Origin: Blautia sp. AF19-10LB | GTDB taxonomy: Bacteria > Bacillota > Clostridia > Lachnospirales > Lachnospiraceae | Direction of reading: 5' to 3' | DNA length: 64,000 nt | NCBI RefSeq assembly: GCF_003461245.1 | Contig: NZ_QTWS01000019.1 | Span: 16,881-80,880, forward strand | In this document: positions 33,795 through 43,127 of the stretch, in pieces | Numbering within the stretch: the stretch's first letter is position 1 | How the letters are laid out: each line of letters opens with the position of its first letter | The notes under the pieces: generated by a model | The model's database searches: none | The model's input: only the letters and a program-made list of their open reading frames with translations | What the model was told of the DNA's origin: nothing | Position numbers and translations under genes: made by a program

Positions 33795-36700
33795 ATGGGA
33801 GAAACAATTAGAATTGAAATTCCTGTATCTGTGAACGATAATACAGACCCTGGCCTATCAAATATCACGAATAAGATGAACACCCTGGCCACTGCCGCCC
33901 AGAAGGTAAATCGGATCCTGTCATCTGGATTAAAAACCAGAGGGATTGAACAAACGGCAGAGAGAGTGGAACGAACGCTTGGACGTGAGCACTCTATTGA
34001 AGTTTCAGCAGATGACAATGCCACTCCGGTTCTTTCAAGAGTCGAAGATGCAGCTGAAAGAGTAGGAGGAATTTCAGCAGATATTGAGATAGGAGCAAAC
34101 GACAATGCTACTGCCGAAATATCTGGTGTCGAGGATGCAGCAGTAACCCTTGACGGAACAAGTGCTGATGTAGAACTGGGGGCGGATGATAATGCCACCG
34201 GGGTGGTAAATAGTGTTGGAGATTCACTGTCTGTTCTAAACGGAAATGAAGCGGTAGTAGAGCTTACTGCGGACGACAATGCTACGATGCAAATTATGGA
34301 TGTGGAGGATGCACTGGCCGCCTTGAATGGTGAAGTGGCTGTGGCCTCAGTGGAAGCTGATGATACAGCCACGGAGATAATCCGAAGTGCCGAAGATGCA
34401 GTGGCCACATTCGATGGAACTTCCGGGACAGCGGAACTGGGGGCAGATGATAATGCAAGTCCGATCATCGACGATGTGAGGGACAAAGCAAAAGCCTGGG
34501 ACGGAAGCGTTTTTACGGCAACTATGAGTATAGTAGATGCTGCTACTGCTCCAATGGGAGCGGTTTTAAATGCTGCAAAGAATCCAATAGCACAGGGCGC
34601 AACATTCCTTGGAGTGAGCGCAGGACTGGCTGATACTGTGAATACATACAAAGGGTTTGAGAGTATGATGTCGCAGGTCCAGGCTATATCTGGCGCTGCA
34701 GGGAAAGAGTTTGATGATCTGACCGCAAAAGCACAGGAAATGGGCGCAACTACGAAGTTTACTGCTACTGAAGCGGCTCAGGCATTTAATTACATGGCTA
34801 TGGCAGGTTGGAAACCAGAACAAATGACCGCTGGTATATCCGGTATTATGAGCCTGGCAGCAGCTTCCGGCGAAAATCTGGCAAGCACCTCGGATATTGT
34901 TACGGATGCTTTGACAGCTTTTGGGCTGAAAGCAAAAGATGCCGGACATTTCTCGGATGTCCTTGCAAAGGCATCCGCTAGTTCGAATACAAACGTAGGC
35001 ATGCTGGGTGAATCATTCAAATATGTTGCGCCGGTAGCAGGAGCCATGAAATATAGCGTCGAAGATACATCCCTGGCGCTGGGACTTATGGCCAATAGTT
35101 CCATTAAGGGAAGCATGGCTGGTACAGCCTTAAAGACATCCCTGGCTAACATGGCAGCACCAACTAACAGCATGGCAGAGGCTATGGACAAATATGGTAT
35201 TAGCCTGACCGACGGCTCAGGAAACATGAAAACACTGAAAGGTGTCATGGATAATTTGCGAAGCAGTTTAGGAGGTCTTTCTGAAACTGAACAGACAGCG
35301 GCGGCATCCACCATTTTCGGCAAAGAAGCTATGAGCGGTATGCTTGCTATCATCAATGCTTCAGAACAGGATTATAACGATCTTTCCAATGCAATCGGAA
35401 ATTCAAAAGATGCAGCACAGGATATGGCAGACACCATGTTGGACAACCTGGCAGGCTCCATGACTCTTATGCAGTCGGCTGTAGAGGGCGTGCAAAACAG
35501 TTTTGGACAGAGACTCACTCCTTATGTAAGAGGATTCGTTGATTCCATTACGGACGCAATGCCGGCTGTGACGGTTGCTCTGAATGATTTTATGGACACT
35601 GTAGACAAAAAAGCAGCACACATGAAGACAGTTATCGGAACCATGACGGCATCTGATGAGTGGCGGAATGCGGATATGTTCGGAAAGATGGACATTGCAT
35701 GGGATACTCTTATCGGTCGGCCTTTCTCTGACTGGATTGGCGGAGACGGAAAACATTTGATTTCTTCCGGTCTCGGAACATTATTCTCCAGTGCGTCTGC
35801 TATCCTTCCAGGAGGAAAGAAAGCAGGCCTTTCTTCTGTGCTCAGCTCTATGCTGATCGCAAAGGGAGCATCCGGGATTATTGGAAACGCAAAAAATATC
35901 GCAACAACATTACAGCCAATTGGAAATGCTATCAAAAGCATTGGGCTTGCAGCACAGACAGCTCCAAGTGTAGGTGCTTTTATCAGCGATTTGGGCGCTA
36001 TGGTTCCAACAGCTGCTAAATTCGGACTTGCGGCAGCGGCAGTAACAGCGGCAGTGATTGGAATTGGTGTTGCAGTTGATAACTACAACCAGAAAGCTCT
36101 GAGCAGTAATCTGGAAGAACATTTCGGAAACATCAAACTATCAGCTCAGGAAGTGCAGGATATTGCTTCTGGAATTCTTGATCAGAAATACCTGGCCAAT
36201 GTGGAGGTTGCCTTAAATGAGGTAAAGAACGCTGATAAGCTTAGAGAAGATGCTCAGAAGGCGTTGGAATCCAATGATGTTCTGGAGTTTAAGAGCAGAG
36301 TGGGAATTAAACTTACGACAGAAGAACAGGAAGATTACACAAGCAATATCGAAACTTTTGTTAAGAGCAAGATTGAAGAACTGGAAAGCCGGACGTTTGC
36401 GGCACATATCCACGTCCAAACGTATCTCGGAGGTACGGAAGAGGGACAGACGTTGGCCCAGAACATCGAGAAATGGGCTACAGCGGATTATCTCGAACTC
36501 AATGATCTTTCTAATCAGTTATCAGAAAGAGTTTCCGCAGCATTAGAAAACGGAATCATTGGCGTTAGGGAAGAAAAGGCGATAAGTGCCTTGCAAGAAA
36601 AAATAAATAACATAACTGCAAGATGGAAGGAGTCCGAAGCTCAGGCAAAATGGGATTGGATAAACCAGGAATATGGAAGCCTGAATGCGGCCGATTTTGA

Positions 36701-39152
36701 AAGCGGTTCATTTACTGATCTTCTGGGAGCAATGAGAGATCAGAGGCAATCAGCAAAAGAAAGCGTACAGGCAGATGTTGAGCAGTGGTATTCAGAGCTT
36801 AATTCAATGGAATCGGCCGGCAGGATCACAGCTGCTCAGAATAAGCAGTACCATGACATGACTGGTTGGTATGTAAAGGGGCAGGAAGGAAGTGAACTGT
36901 CTAAGAGCTTACAGCTTGGTTCAAACACTCTGAATTCTGCATATGCAGAGAAGATTCAGAGCAACAGGCAGAGCCTTGCGGAAAATACGCAGTTTTCTAT
37001 TGATTCAGCACAGAAACAGTTAGAGAGCGGAGACACATCCGCTATGACCAGTGCATTGATGTACGGGTTCAACGAACTTGGAAATGGAAAAACATTAGGA
37101 ATTACAACTGATGCTACACAGAATGCCTTGAGCACCATGTATGAGAGCATGAAACCTGATGTAACGCAGATGCAGGGCTTAATTGATGATTACCGGGAAG
37201 CAGGGAAGGCAGTTCCACAAAGCCTGATGGATTCGTTTAATGAAGCTATTGAGGTTGGAGCAGCTGCTGGCGATACGTCTGCAACATGGCAGAATTATGC
37301 TAACCAGATCTGGAAGAACGGAAGCGATGAATTAAAAGCATCACTTACGGATCCGAGCAATCCAATGTATGAAACGGTTCGCAGCCAGTTGCCTCCTGAA
37401 CTTGCGGAAGCGATTGACAGGGCGGCGGTAGAGACTACAACTGAAGATGTGACACTTGAAGGACTGAAAGCTTCTGTTGATGGAGACGTTGATATTGACA
37501 AAGATGCATGGACTTCAAAGCTGAATGAAGCTCTTGGTGACTTGGGCGAAACACAGGAGGTTACCGCTGATCATGTAAAGATTAAGGTTGATCAAGGCGA
37601 TTGCCTGTGGGAAATCGGCAACGCTCTTGGAATTGACTGGCAGACCATTGCAGAACAGAACGGTATCGAAAGCCCGTATATTATTCACCCAGACCAGGAA
37701 CTGACTATTTCCATGGATACGTTGACTGCAGAAGTTGACGGAGACAAGGCTCAGGCTGCTATCGAGCAGGCTATGTCGGCTCTGGATGCAGAAGGAGCAG
37801 AAATGTCTGTGACAGCAGAAGGAGTCAAAGTTGATCTGGCAGATGTAGAAGTGGATTCCGATACAGCGGCGGCTCAGATTGAGGCAGCTCTCGGCATGGA
37901 ATCCGGGACACTTGCGGCAAATGGAATTGAAGTGCAGGCAGGCGCATCTGTTACTATCCCATCAGAACTGGTAACGGTGGATACATCTGGCATGCAGTCT
38001 GCAACCGAACAGGCAGCAGATGAAACGGAAACAGAGCCTATTGAGCAGGAAGCATCTGCAAATGTAAATGTCACAAATACAACGACCGATACATCCGGAA
38101 TGCAGGCGCAGGCGGAAGAAGATGCACAAGGTGCTGTAGGAGATGTACCAGTTGAAGGCAGTGCAAATGTTACCTTCTCAGGCACGACAACAGACACTTC
38201 TGGCGTTGTGGAGCAGGTAACAACGGATCTTGAAAGTGCATTAACCGATGTACCGGCCAATGGTCATGCAACAGTAACCATTACAGATCCAACAATTGTA
38301 ACAGCGGGAATCGCTGAGAAGGCAACGGCAGATATTGAGAGTGCAGTAAGTGATGTACCGGCCAACGGTCATGCGAGCATCACATTAGATCAGTCCAATA
38401 ATGCGGCTGAGATTTATTCTCTTGCAACAGCCGATGTAGTATCTGCTTTTTCTGCGACTATTCCAACAGACGGGCACGTTGATGTCACACTTGACCAGAC
38501 GAATAATGCAGCAGCTATTTATTCGGAATGCGCCGGACAGGTACAAAGTACATTCTCACAGGGCTTCACTGCATCTGCAGATGTTGCGGTTACACTGAAC
38601 TGGCATATAACCAATCCGTCTGCAAGTATATCGACTTCAAGTAGCGGATCCTCAGTATCAGCTACCATAGCCGGACACGCTTCGGGCGGTGAAGTCGGAC
38701 TGAATGGAGCTGAGCTGTCGTGGTTAGGTGAGGAAGGATTGGAATATATCATTCCTACAGTACCAGCTAGACGACAGAGAGGTATTGAACTGTGGGAGTC
38801 TGCAGGTCGTACACTTGGTATTCTTGGTTCGGATGGCCAGATATCAGCACATGCGAACGGAGGAATTGTTGGAAAAGAAGTATCAAATACGACACCTTAT
38901 TTCGACACAGATTCCAGTTCACAAGATTCTGAAAAAACAGAGAAAGAAACTGTACCAACGAATGTAGTGTCAGATAAATCTGGCGTTGTGGTGCAAGTCA
39001 ACCTTTCTCCGCAGTTCAATATATCAGATACAAATGACAGTGATGTTATTCGGCTCATCAAAGCGCACATCAAGGAGCTGGCTGACGATCTTGGAAGCGA
39101 AATTGCAACAATGCTCAGCGAAGCTTATGAGAATACGCCTGTTACAACATAA
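33795..39152 (+). CDS. Tail tape measure protein with N-terminal repeats and an internal LysM-like domain
   Basis: 1785 residues, predicting a tail of roughly 260-270 nm by the usual 1.5 Angstrom per residue rule. The N-terminus holds six or seven imperfect units of about 37 residues, each with an '[AG]-[DN]-D-[NT]-A-[ST]' core (about 70-260). The TP901-type core follows (YKGFESMMSQVQAISGAAG, EMGATTKFTATEAAQAFNYMAMAGWKPEQM). At about 1261-1305 a LysM-like segment (GDCLWEIGNALGIDWQTIAEQNGI) sits inside the protein. More repeats (VPANGHA.., DQ[ST]NNAA[EA]IYS) occur at about 1480-1600. The end is glycine/serine-rich with ELSWLGEEGLEYIIPTVPARRQRG. Confidence 0.92.
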   Translation: MGETIRIEIPVSVNDNTDPGLSNITNKMNTLATAAQKVNRILSSGLKTRGIEQTAERVERTLGREHSIEVSADDNATPVLSRVEDAAERVGGISADIEIGANDNATAEISGVEDAAVTLDGTSADVELGADDNATGVVNSVGDSLSVLNGNEAVVELTADDNATMQIMDVEDALAALNGEVAVASVEADDTATEIIRSAEDAVATFDGTSGTAELGADDNASPIIDDVRDKAKAWDGSVFTATMSIVDAATAPMGAVLNAAKNPIAQGATFLGVSAGLADTVNTYKGFESMMSQVQAISGAAGKEFDDLTAKAQEMGATTKFTATEAAQAFNYMAMAGWKPEQMTAGISGIMSLAAASGENLASTSDIVTDALTAFGLKAKDAGHFSDVLAKASASSNTNVGMLGESFKYVAPVAGAMKYSVEDTSLALGLMANSSIKGSMAGTALKTSLANMAAPTNSMAEAMDKYGISLTDGSGNMKTLKGVMDNLRSSLGGLSETEQTAAASTIFGKEAMSGMLAIINASEQDYNDLSNAIGNSKDAAQDMADTMLDNLAGSMTLMQSAVEGVQNSFGQRLTPYVRGFVDSITDAMPAVTVALNDFMDTVDKKAAHMKTVIGTMTASDEWRNADMFGKMDIAWDTLIGRPFSDWIGGDGKHLISSGLGTLFSSASAILPGGKKAGLSSVLSSMLIAKGASGIIGNAKNIATTLQPIGNAIKSIGLAAQTAPSVGAFISDLGAMVPTAAKFGLAAAAVTAAVIGIGVAVDNYNQKALSSNLEEHFGNIKLSAQEVQDIASGILDQKYLANVEVALNEVKNADKLREDAQKALESNDVLEFKSRVGIKLTTEEQEDYTSNIETFVKSKIEELESRTFAAHIHVQTYLGGTEEGQTLAQNIEKWATADYLELNDLSNQLSERVSAALENGIIGVREEKAISALQEKINNITARWKESEAQAKWDWINQEYGSLNAADFESGSFTDLLGAMRDQRQSAKESVQADVEQWYSELNSMESAGRITAAQNKQYHDMTGWYVKGQEGSELSKSLQLGSNTLNSAYAEKIQSNRQSLAENTQFSIDSAQKQLESGDTSAMTSALMYGFNELGNGKTLGITTDATQNALSTMYESMKPDVTQMQGLIDDYREAGKAVPQSLMDSFNEAIEVGAAAGDTSATWQNYANQIWKNGSDELKASLTDPSNPMYETVRSQLPPELAEAIDRAAVETTTEDVTLEGLKASVDGDVDIDKDAWTSKLNEALGDLGETQEVTADHVKIKVDQGDCLWEIGNALGIDWQTIAEQNGIESPYIIHPDQELTISMDTLTAEVDGDKAQAAIEQAMSALDAEGAEMSVTAEGVKVDLADVEVDSDTAAAQIEAALGMESGTLAANGIEVQAGASVTIPSELVTVDTSGMQSATEQAADETETEPIEQEASANVNVTNTTTDTSGMQAQAEEDAQGAVGDVPVEGSANVTFSGTTTDTSGVVEQVTTDLESALTDVPANGHATVTITDPTIVTAGIAEKATADIESAVSDVPANGHASITLDQSNNAAEIYSLATADVVSAFSATIPTDGHVDVTLDQTNNAAAIYSECAGQVQSTFSQGFTASADVAVTLNWHITNPSASISTSSSGSSVSATIAGHASGGEVGLNGAELSWLGEEGLEYIIPTVPARRQRGIELWESAGRTLGILGSDGQISAHANGGIVGKEVSNTTPYFDTDSSSQDSEKTEKETVPTNVVSDKSGVVVQVNLSPQFNISDTNDSDVIRLIKAHIKELADDLGSEIATMLSEAYENTPVTT

Positions 39153-39161
39153 GGAGGGAAC

Positions 39162-39860
39162 ATGGGAGCGATATTAAAAGAATTGCATAATTCGGCATCG
39201 AAGTTCCAGTTCCCTTCGATGCCAAAAGATGATGTTGATGTAAAAAGAGAAACAGCATATCAGGAATATAACATTCTTGGAAAAGGAAAAATGAGTTACC
39301 CATCTGGTATGGGTACTCAGATTATAAAATGGTCTGGATATTTCTGGGGGGCAGGCAGAAAAAAGCTTGCCTCCGTAAACCAGAAATGGATAGCGCCAAA
39401 AACTTGCGCCAGCAAACTGAAAAGCTGGCAGACAAAAAAGACACCTTTAAATCTGGTGGTTTCTGAAGCTGGTATCAATGAAGATGTTACTATCAAATCT
39501 TTTGAGTATAAGCCTTTTGGCGGACATGGGGACTATTCGTACGAGATATCTTTTGTTCCATATGTCGAGATGAAGATTTATACAACAAAGGAACTGGGGA
39601 CTAAGAAAAAAGCTAAAAAGAAAAAGAAAACCACTAGGCCAAGTACCAAGAAATCTACTAAAAAGAAAAAGACCTACAGGATTGTCCGAGGCGATACGCT
39701 TTGCGGAATATCTCGTAAGAAATATAAAACTGAATCAAAGTGGAGAAATATCTACAATGCCAATAAGAAGGTTATTGAAGCGGCTGCTAAGAAACATGGC
39801 CGGCGCAATAGCGACAACGGACATTGGATATATCCAGGAACAGTACTGACTTTACCATAA
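39162..39860 (+). CDS. LysM-domain baseplate/tail protein (XkdP-like)
   Basis: 232 residues. N-terminal: YQEYNILGKGKMSYPSGMGTQIIKWSGYFWG and an EYKPFGGHGDYSYEISFVPY strand region. Then a very basic linker (KKKAKKKKKTTRPSTKKSTKKKK) and a C-terminal LysM (YRIVRGDTLCGISRKKY...IYNANKKVIE...IYPGTVLTLP). This order defines XkdP, a tail-tip/baseplate component that may touch peptidoglycan. It sits right after the tape measure, as in PBSX. Confidence 0.87.
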   Translation: MGAILKELHNSASKFQFPSMPKDDVDVKRETAYQEYNILGKGKMSYPSGMGTQIIKWSGYFWGAGRKKLASVNQKWIAPKTCASKLKSWQTKKTPLNLVVSEAGINEDVTIKSFEYKPFGGHGDYSYEISFVPYVEMKIYTTKELGTKKKAKKKKKTTRPSTKKSTKKKKTYRIVRGDTLCGISRKKYKTESKWRNIYNANKKVIEAAAKKHGRRNSDNGHWIYPGTVLTLP

Positions 39861-39873
39861 GGAGGCGAGAGTA

Positions 39874-41130
39874 TTGATAAATCCAATGAAATATAAATAC
39901 CTCGTGGCCATTATGACTGCAGATAAAAAGGCTTACGACATCACGCAATTTGTCGAAGATGTATCCTGGGAAGAGGGAGAGGACCAGCTTGCGGCCAGAA
40001 TTAGTTTTTCGGCCAAGAACGATAAAACTTCAAAGGGAAGAATTTCTTCTCTTGCCAAGCCTGGGTGTTATGCAGCACTTTTGTATTCCTATAATGGCGG
40101 CAAAAATGCCGAAGCAACCAGAGGAAAAATAGTTGAATGGAATCCTTCAGCGAGAACATCCGGAGAGAAGTTTAAGGTAAAAGCATACGATGTTCTATAT
40201 GATCTGCAGGAATCACAAGATCATGTATATTTTTCAGCTGGCGTAAAGACAAAGTCAGCCATAGTCCAAGTGCTGAAACGCTGGGGCATAAAGGTCACAT
40301 CTTACAGCGGACCAAATGTGAAGCATGGGAAACTGGCTTATAAGTCTGAAAAGCTTGGAACAGTGGTTGTGAAAATCCTCAAGGAAGCCAAAAAGAAAGG
40401 TGGCATTGAGGCATGTCTGCGGGCTGTGAAAATGAATGTGACCGTAGTTGGTTTTGGAACAAATAAAACAGTATATCATTTTGAAGAAACACAGCATCTT
40501 ACAGAAGTAAACCATAAGATCAGCACTACCGGGATGGTCACAAGGGTAAAAATCATCGGAAAAGCAAATGATGATGGATGCTCACCTGTCGAGGCTACAG
40601 TTGATGGAAAGACAAGCTACGGAATCCGCCAGAAGATTGTTTCCAGAGGAACCAATGACACATTAGATGAGGCAAAAAAAGAAGCGAGAGAGATTCTTGC
40701 AGATGATGGCAAACCAAAGGAAGAAATCACGATAAAACTCCCGGATATTCCTATCATTCGGAAGGGTGACAAGATTCATCTAAAAACAGCTTCAATAAGT
40801 GCTGGGTATTATATCGTAATATCTGCTACGCATGATGTAGATAAAATGCTTATGACACTGGGATTGAAAAAAGCACCGGCAGCAAAAAAGAGCAGTGGGA
40901 ATAAAAAAACAAAAGCAAAATCATATGATGTTGGGGACATTGTTAATTTCCATGGCGGTAAGCATTATGTCAGCAGTTATCCAGATGCCAGAGGATACAG
41001 TGTAGGAGCCGGAAAAGCAAAAATCACGATCAAAGGTGGTTCCGGAAAAGCACACCCATGGCATCTGGTTACACAAAACTGGAATCAGACTCATGTCTGG
41101 GGCTGGGTTGACGATGGATCATTTGACTGA
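39874..41130 (+). CDS. Baseplate hub protein (XkdQ/YqbQ-like) with C-terminal SH3-like domain
   Basis: 418 residues from TTG 39874, 8 bp after AAGGAGG. YDITQFVEDVSWEEGEDQLAARISFSA, GKIVEWNP, KVKAYDVLYDLQES and the late PDIPIIRKGDKIHLKTA are characteristic of XkdQ hub proteins (gp27/gpD family). An added C-terminal domain (KSYDVGDIVNFHGGKHYVSSYPDARGY...WGWVDDGSF) looks like a bacterial SH3 wall-binding fold, often found in endolysins. Confidence 0.87.
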   Translation: MINPMKYKYLVAIMTADKKAYDITQFVEDVSWEEGEDQLAARISFSAKNDKTSKGRISSLAKPGCYAALLYSYNGGKNAEATRGKIVEWNPSARTSGEKFKVKAYDVLYDLQESQDHVYFSAGVKTKSAIVQVLKRWGIKVTSYSGPNVKHGKLAYKSEKLGTVVVKILKEAKKKGGIEACLRAVKMNVTVVGFGTNKTVYHFEETQHLTEVNHKISTTGMVTRVKIIGKANDDGCSPVEATVDGKTSYGIRQKIVSRGTNDTLDEAKKEAREILADDGKPKEEITIKLPDIPIIRKGDKIHLKTASISAGYYIVISATHDVDKMLMTLGLKKAPAAKKSSGNKKTKAKSYDVGDIVNFHGGKHYVSSYPDARGYSVGAGKAKITIKGGSGKAHPWHLVTQNWNQTHVWGWVDDGSFD

Positions 41131-41143
41131 CAGGAGGAACATT

Positions 41144-41503
41144 ATGTCAAAAATGGAAAAAAATGGAATGGAAAAGCTTGCAAAGGTATTGGATTTGAGA
41201 ATGGGAGAACACTCAGGAGGAGGATTTTCGTTCGACTTTGGAGTGATCAAGAAAGACTATTCCCTTGTTTCCAATACTTTTCCTTTGCCTATCCCTAAAA
41301 AGGATTATTCCGTCTGCAGACTTTTGGCCAATCTATCAACAAACGTATCTGGAGGAACACACGGAGGGCATAACAGCGGAACGGGATCACATAGCCATAA
41401 GGTGGTTATGCCTAAGTTAAAACCGGGAGATCGTGTGCTTATCGTATGGGTTGAGGGAGAACCTGTAGTCATAGATGTAGTAGTCAAGGCAAGTGGATTA
41501 TAG
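41144..41503 (+). CDS. Baseplate protein (XkdR/DUF2577-like)
   Basis: 119 residues from ATG 41144, 7 bp after AGGAGG. Contains LRMGEHSGGGFSFDFGVIKKDYSLVSNTFPLPIPKKDYSVCRLL, a His/Gly-rich GGTHGGHNSGTGSHSHKV stretch and the PGDRVLIVWVEGEPVVIDVVV strand set. Fits the DUF2577-type gene between hub and gp25-like proteins. Confidence 0.75.
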   Translation: MSKMEKNGMEKLAKVLDLRMGEHSGGGFSFDFGVIKKDYSLVSNTFPLPIPKKDYSVCRLLANLSTNVSGGTHGGHNSGTGSHSHKVVMPKLKPGDRVLIVWVEGEPVVIDVVVKASGL

Positions 41504-41511
41504 GAGGCAAT

Positions 41512-41973
41512 ATGGAAGAAGAATCAAAAAATTTACTGCCGACTGTGGATGTTCCAGATTTTGTGGATGAAGAGGAAGACGAAGAATATGACGTTGACTA
41601 TAAACCATCGCCAATGTGGGATCTTGAAAAAGGAGATTTCGTTCGCACCGCCGCAAATAATGTGCCAATGAACGATGGATATGAAGCATATAAAATATGG
41701 TGTGTAAAAACGGTATCTACAGAAAGATATTCTTGCCTGGGATATTCGGATGATCATGGAACTGAAACGGAAGATATAACAAGAGAATCTGACCAAAGCA
41801 CTGTAGAACTTTCTCTAGAAAGGACAATCCAGGAAGCTCTGATGGTCAATCCGCGGACATCATCGGTAGAAGAGTTTTCTTTTGAATGGGGTACTGGGAG
41901 GGTAAAAGTATCATTCATAGTTTATTCAGTTGATGGAGAACCTTTTACCGTTGATTCAATCATTGAAGTTTAG
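41512..41973 (+). CDS. Baseplate wedge protein (XkdS/DUF2634, gp25-like)
   Basis: 153 residues. A distinctive PMWDLEKGDFVRTAANNVPMNDGYEAYKIWCVKTVSTERYSCLGYS followed by LSLERTIQEALMVNPRTSSVEEFSFEW is the DUF2634 pattern. It joins the baseplate wedge to the tube/sheath. GGAGG precedes the ATG and 5 bp separate its stop from the baseplate-J ribosome site. Confidence 0.85.
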   Translation: MEEESKNLLPTVDVPDFVDEEEDEEYDVDYKPSPMWDLEKGDFVRTAANNVPMNDGYEAYKIWCVKTVSTERYSCLGYSDDHGTETEDITRESDQSTVELSLERTIQEALMVNPRTSSVEEFSFEWGTGRVKVSFIVYSVDGEPFTVDSIIEV

Positions 41974-41987
41974 AGGAGGTGGTTAAT

Positions 41988-43127
41988 ATGGCTAGACCAG
42001 AGTTTGAAGTTCCGGAATTTGTGTCAGAAAGTGATTCTGACCAGATACAGGAGAGGATGATGGGAAACCTTCCGGCGGATATATCGGATATGGAAGGTGA
42101 TTTCCCATATGATTTTACCATGCCTACGGCCATCGAAATATCTCAGCTTGTACAGTTCAATCTTGTTCGCTGCCTGATGGTTGCGTTTCCGGAATATTCT
42201 TGGGGTGATTGGATGGATCTGCATGGTGGAGAAGCAGGAGTGACAAGAAAAGAAGCTGTAGCAGCAACTGGAACAGTGTCTGTTACGGCGGCTTATGGCA
42301 CAGTATTGGCAGCAGGCACAGTTTTTGCAGTTCCTGCAACAGATCAGATGGAAGCTGTTGAGTTCCAGACTTTGCGAACTGTTACGTTCGCAGAGAATGA
42401 AACCATGGATCTTGCGGTTGAAGCGGTCACTCCGGGGGTATCCGGGAATGTTCCGGCAAATACGATTACAATTATGGCATCGCCGATCAATGGCGTTACA
42501 GCAATTACCAACAGCGAGAAAACATCGGGTGGTGCTGAAGAAGAAAATGATGAAGATTATTATGAACGAATCCATGCAGAATTCCAAGATTCGCAGTTCT
42601 ATGTAGCGAATGATGCTGACTATATTAAGTGGGCCAAAGAAGTCCCCGGGATTGGAGATTGTATTGTAGAACCAGCTATTGAAGGACCAGGAACAGTGGG
42701 ATTGATCTTAGTTGATAGCAACGGACAGCCCGCATCAAGTACACTGGTCACAGCAGTTTACAACCATATCGTTTCTCCGGACGACAGGAGCAAAAGACTG
42801 TTGCCTACTGGATCGTCTAAGCTGATCGTCAAGTCAGCTACAGTAAAAACTGTAGATTTTGCCTGTACAGGACTTGTTCTGGATGGCGTTGGATTGGATG
42901 ATGTAATCTCGACATTCAAAACTGAAATGATGGCAGTCTATTCTGCGGCGAAAGAAACAAATATCCTTCGCTACAATTCAGCTCGAACAGTATTGTCAAC
43001 CATAACCGGAGTAAGCGATTTCATAGATTTTACGATGGATGGAAAGAGAGAAAACATTCACCTTTCATCAAGCGAGTATGCAGATACCGGTAATGTGACA
43101 TTTACATTAGAGGGGGCTGAGACATGA
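41988..43127 (+). CDS. Baseplate J-like protein (XkdT)
   Basis: 379 residues from ATG 41988, 9 bp after GAGGAGG (GTG 41979 has no spacing). Contains LMVAFPEYSWGDWMDLHGGEAGVTRKEAVAATGTVSVTAAYGTVLAAGTVFAVP, GVSGNVPANTI, TSGGAEEENDEDYYERI and VPGIGDCIVEP, all typical of baseplate J. It overlaps the next gene by 4 bp. Confidence 0.92.
   Translation: MARPEFEVPEFVSESDSDQIQERMMGNLPADISDMEGDFPYDFTMPTAIEISQLVQFNLVRCLMVAFPEYSWGDWMDLHGGEAGVTRKEAVAATGTVSVTAAYGTVLAAGTVFAVPATDQMEAVEFQTLRTVTFAENETMDLAVEAVTPGVSGNVPANTITIMASPINGVTAITNSEKTSGGAEEENDEDYYERIHAEFQDSQFYVANDADYIKWAKEVPGIGDCIVEPAIEGPGTVGLILVDSNGQPASSTLVTAVYNHIVSPDDRSKRLLPTGSSKLIVKSATVKTVDFACTGLVLDGVGLDDVISTFKTEMMAVYSAAKETNILRYNSARTVLSTITGVSDFIDFTMDGKRENIHLSSSEYADTGNVTFTLEGAET

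Noticed and set aside
33635..34651. Minus-strand open frame (338 codons) across the chaperone/tape-measure start
   Set aside because: Antisense to the repeat-rich N-terminus of the tape measure; its composition (S/A/P-rich repeats) mirrors the repeated sense codons.
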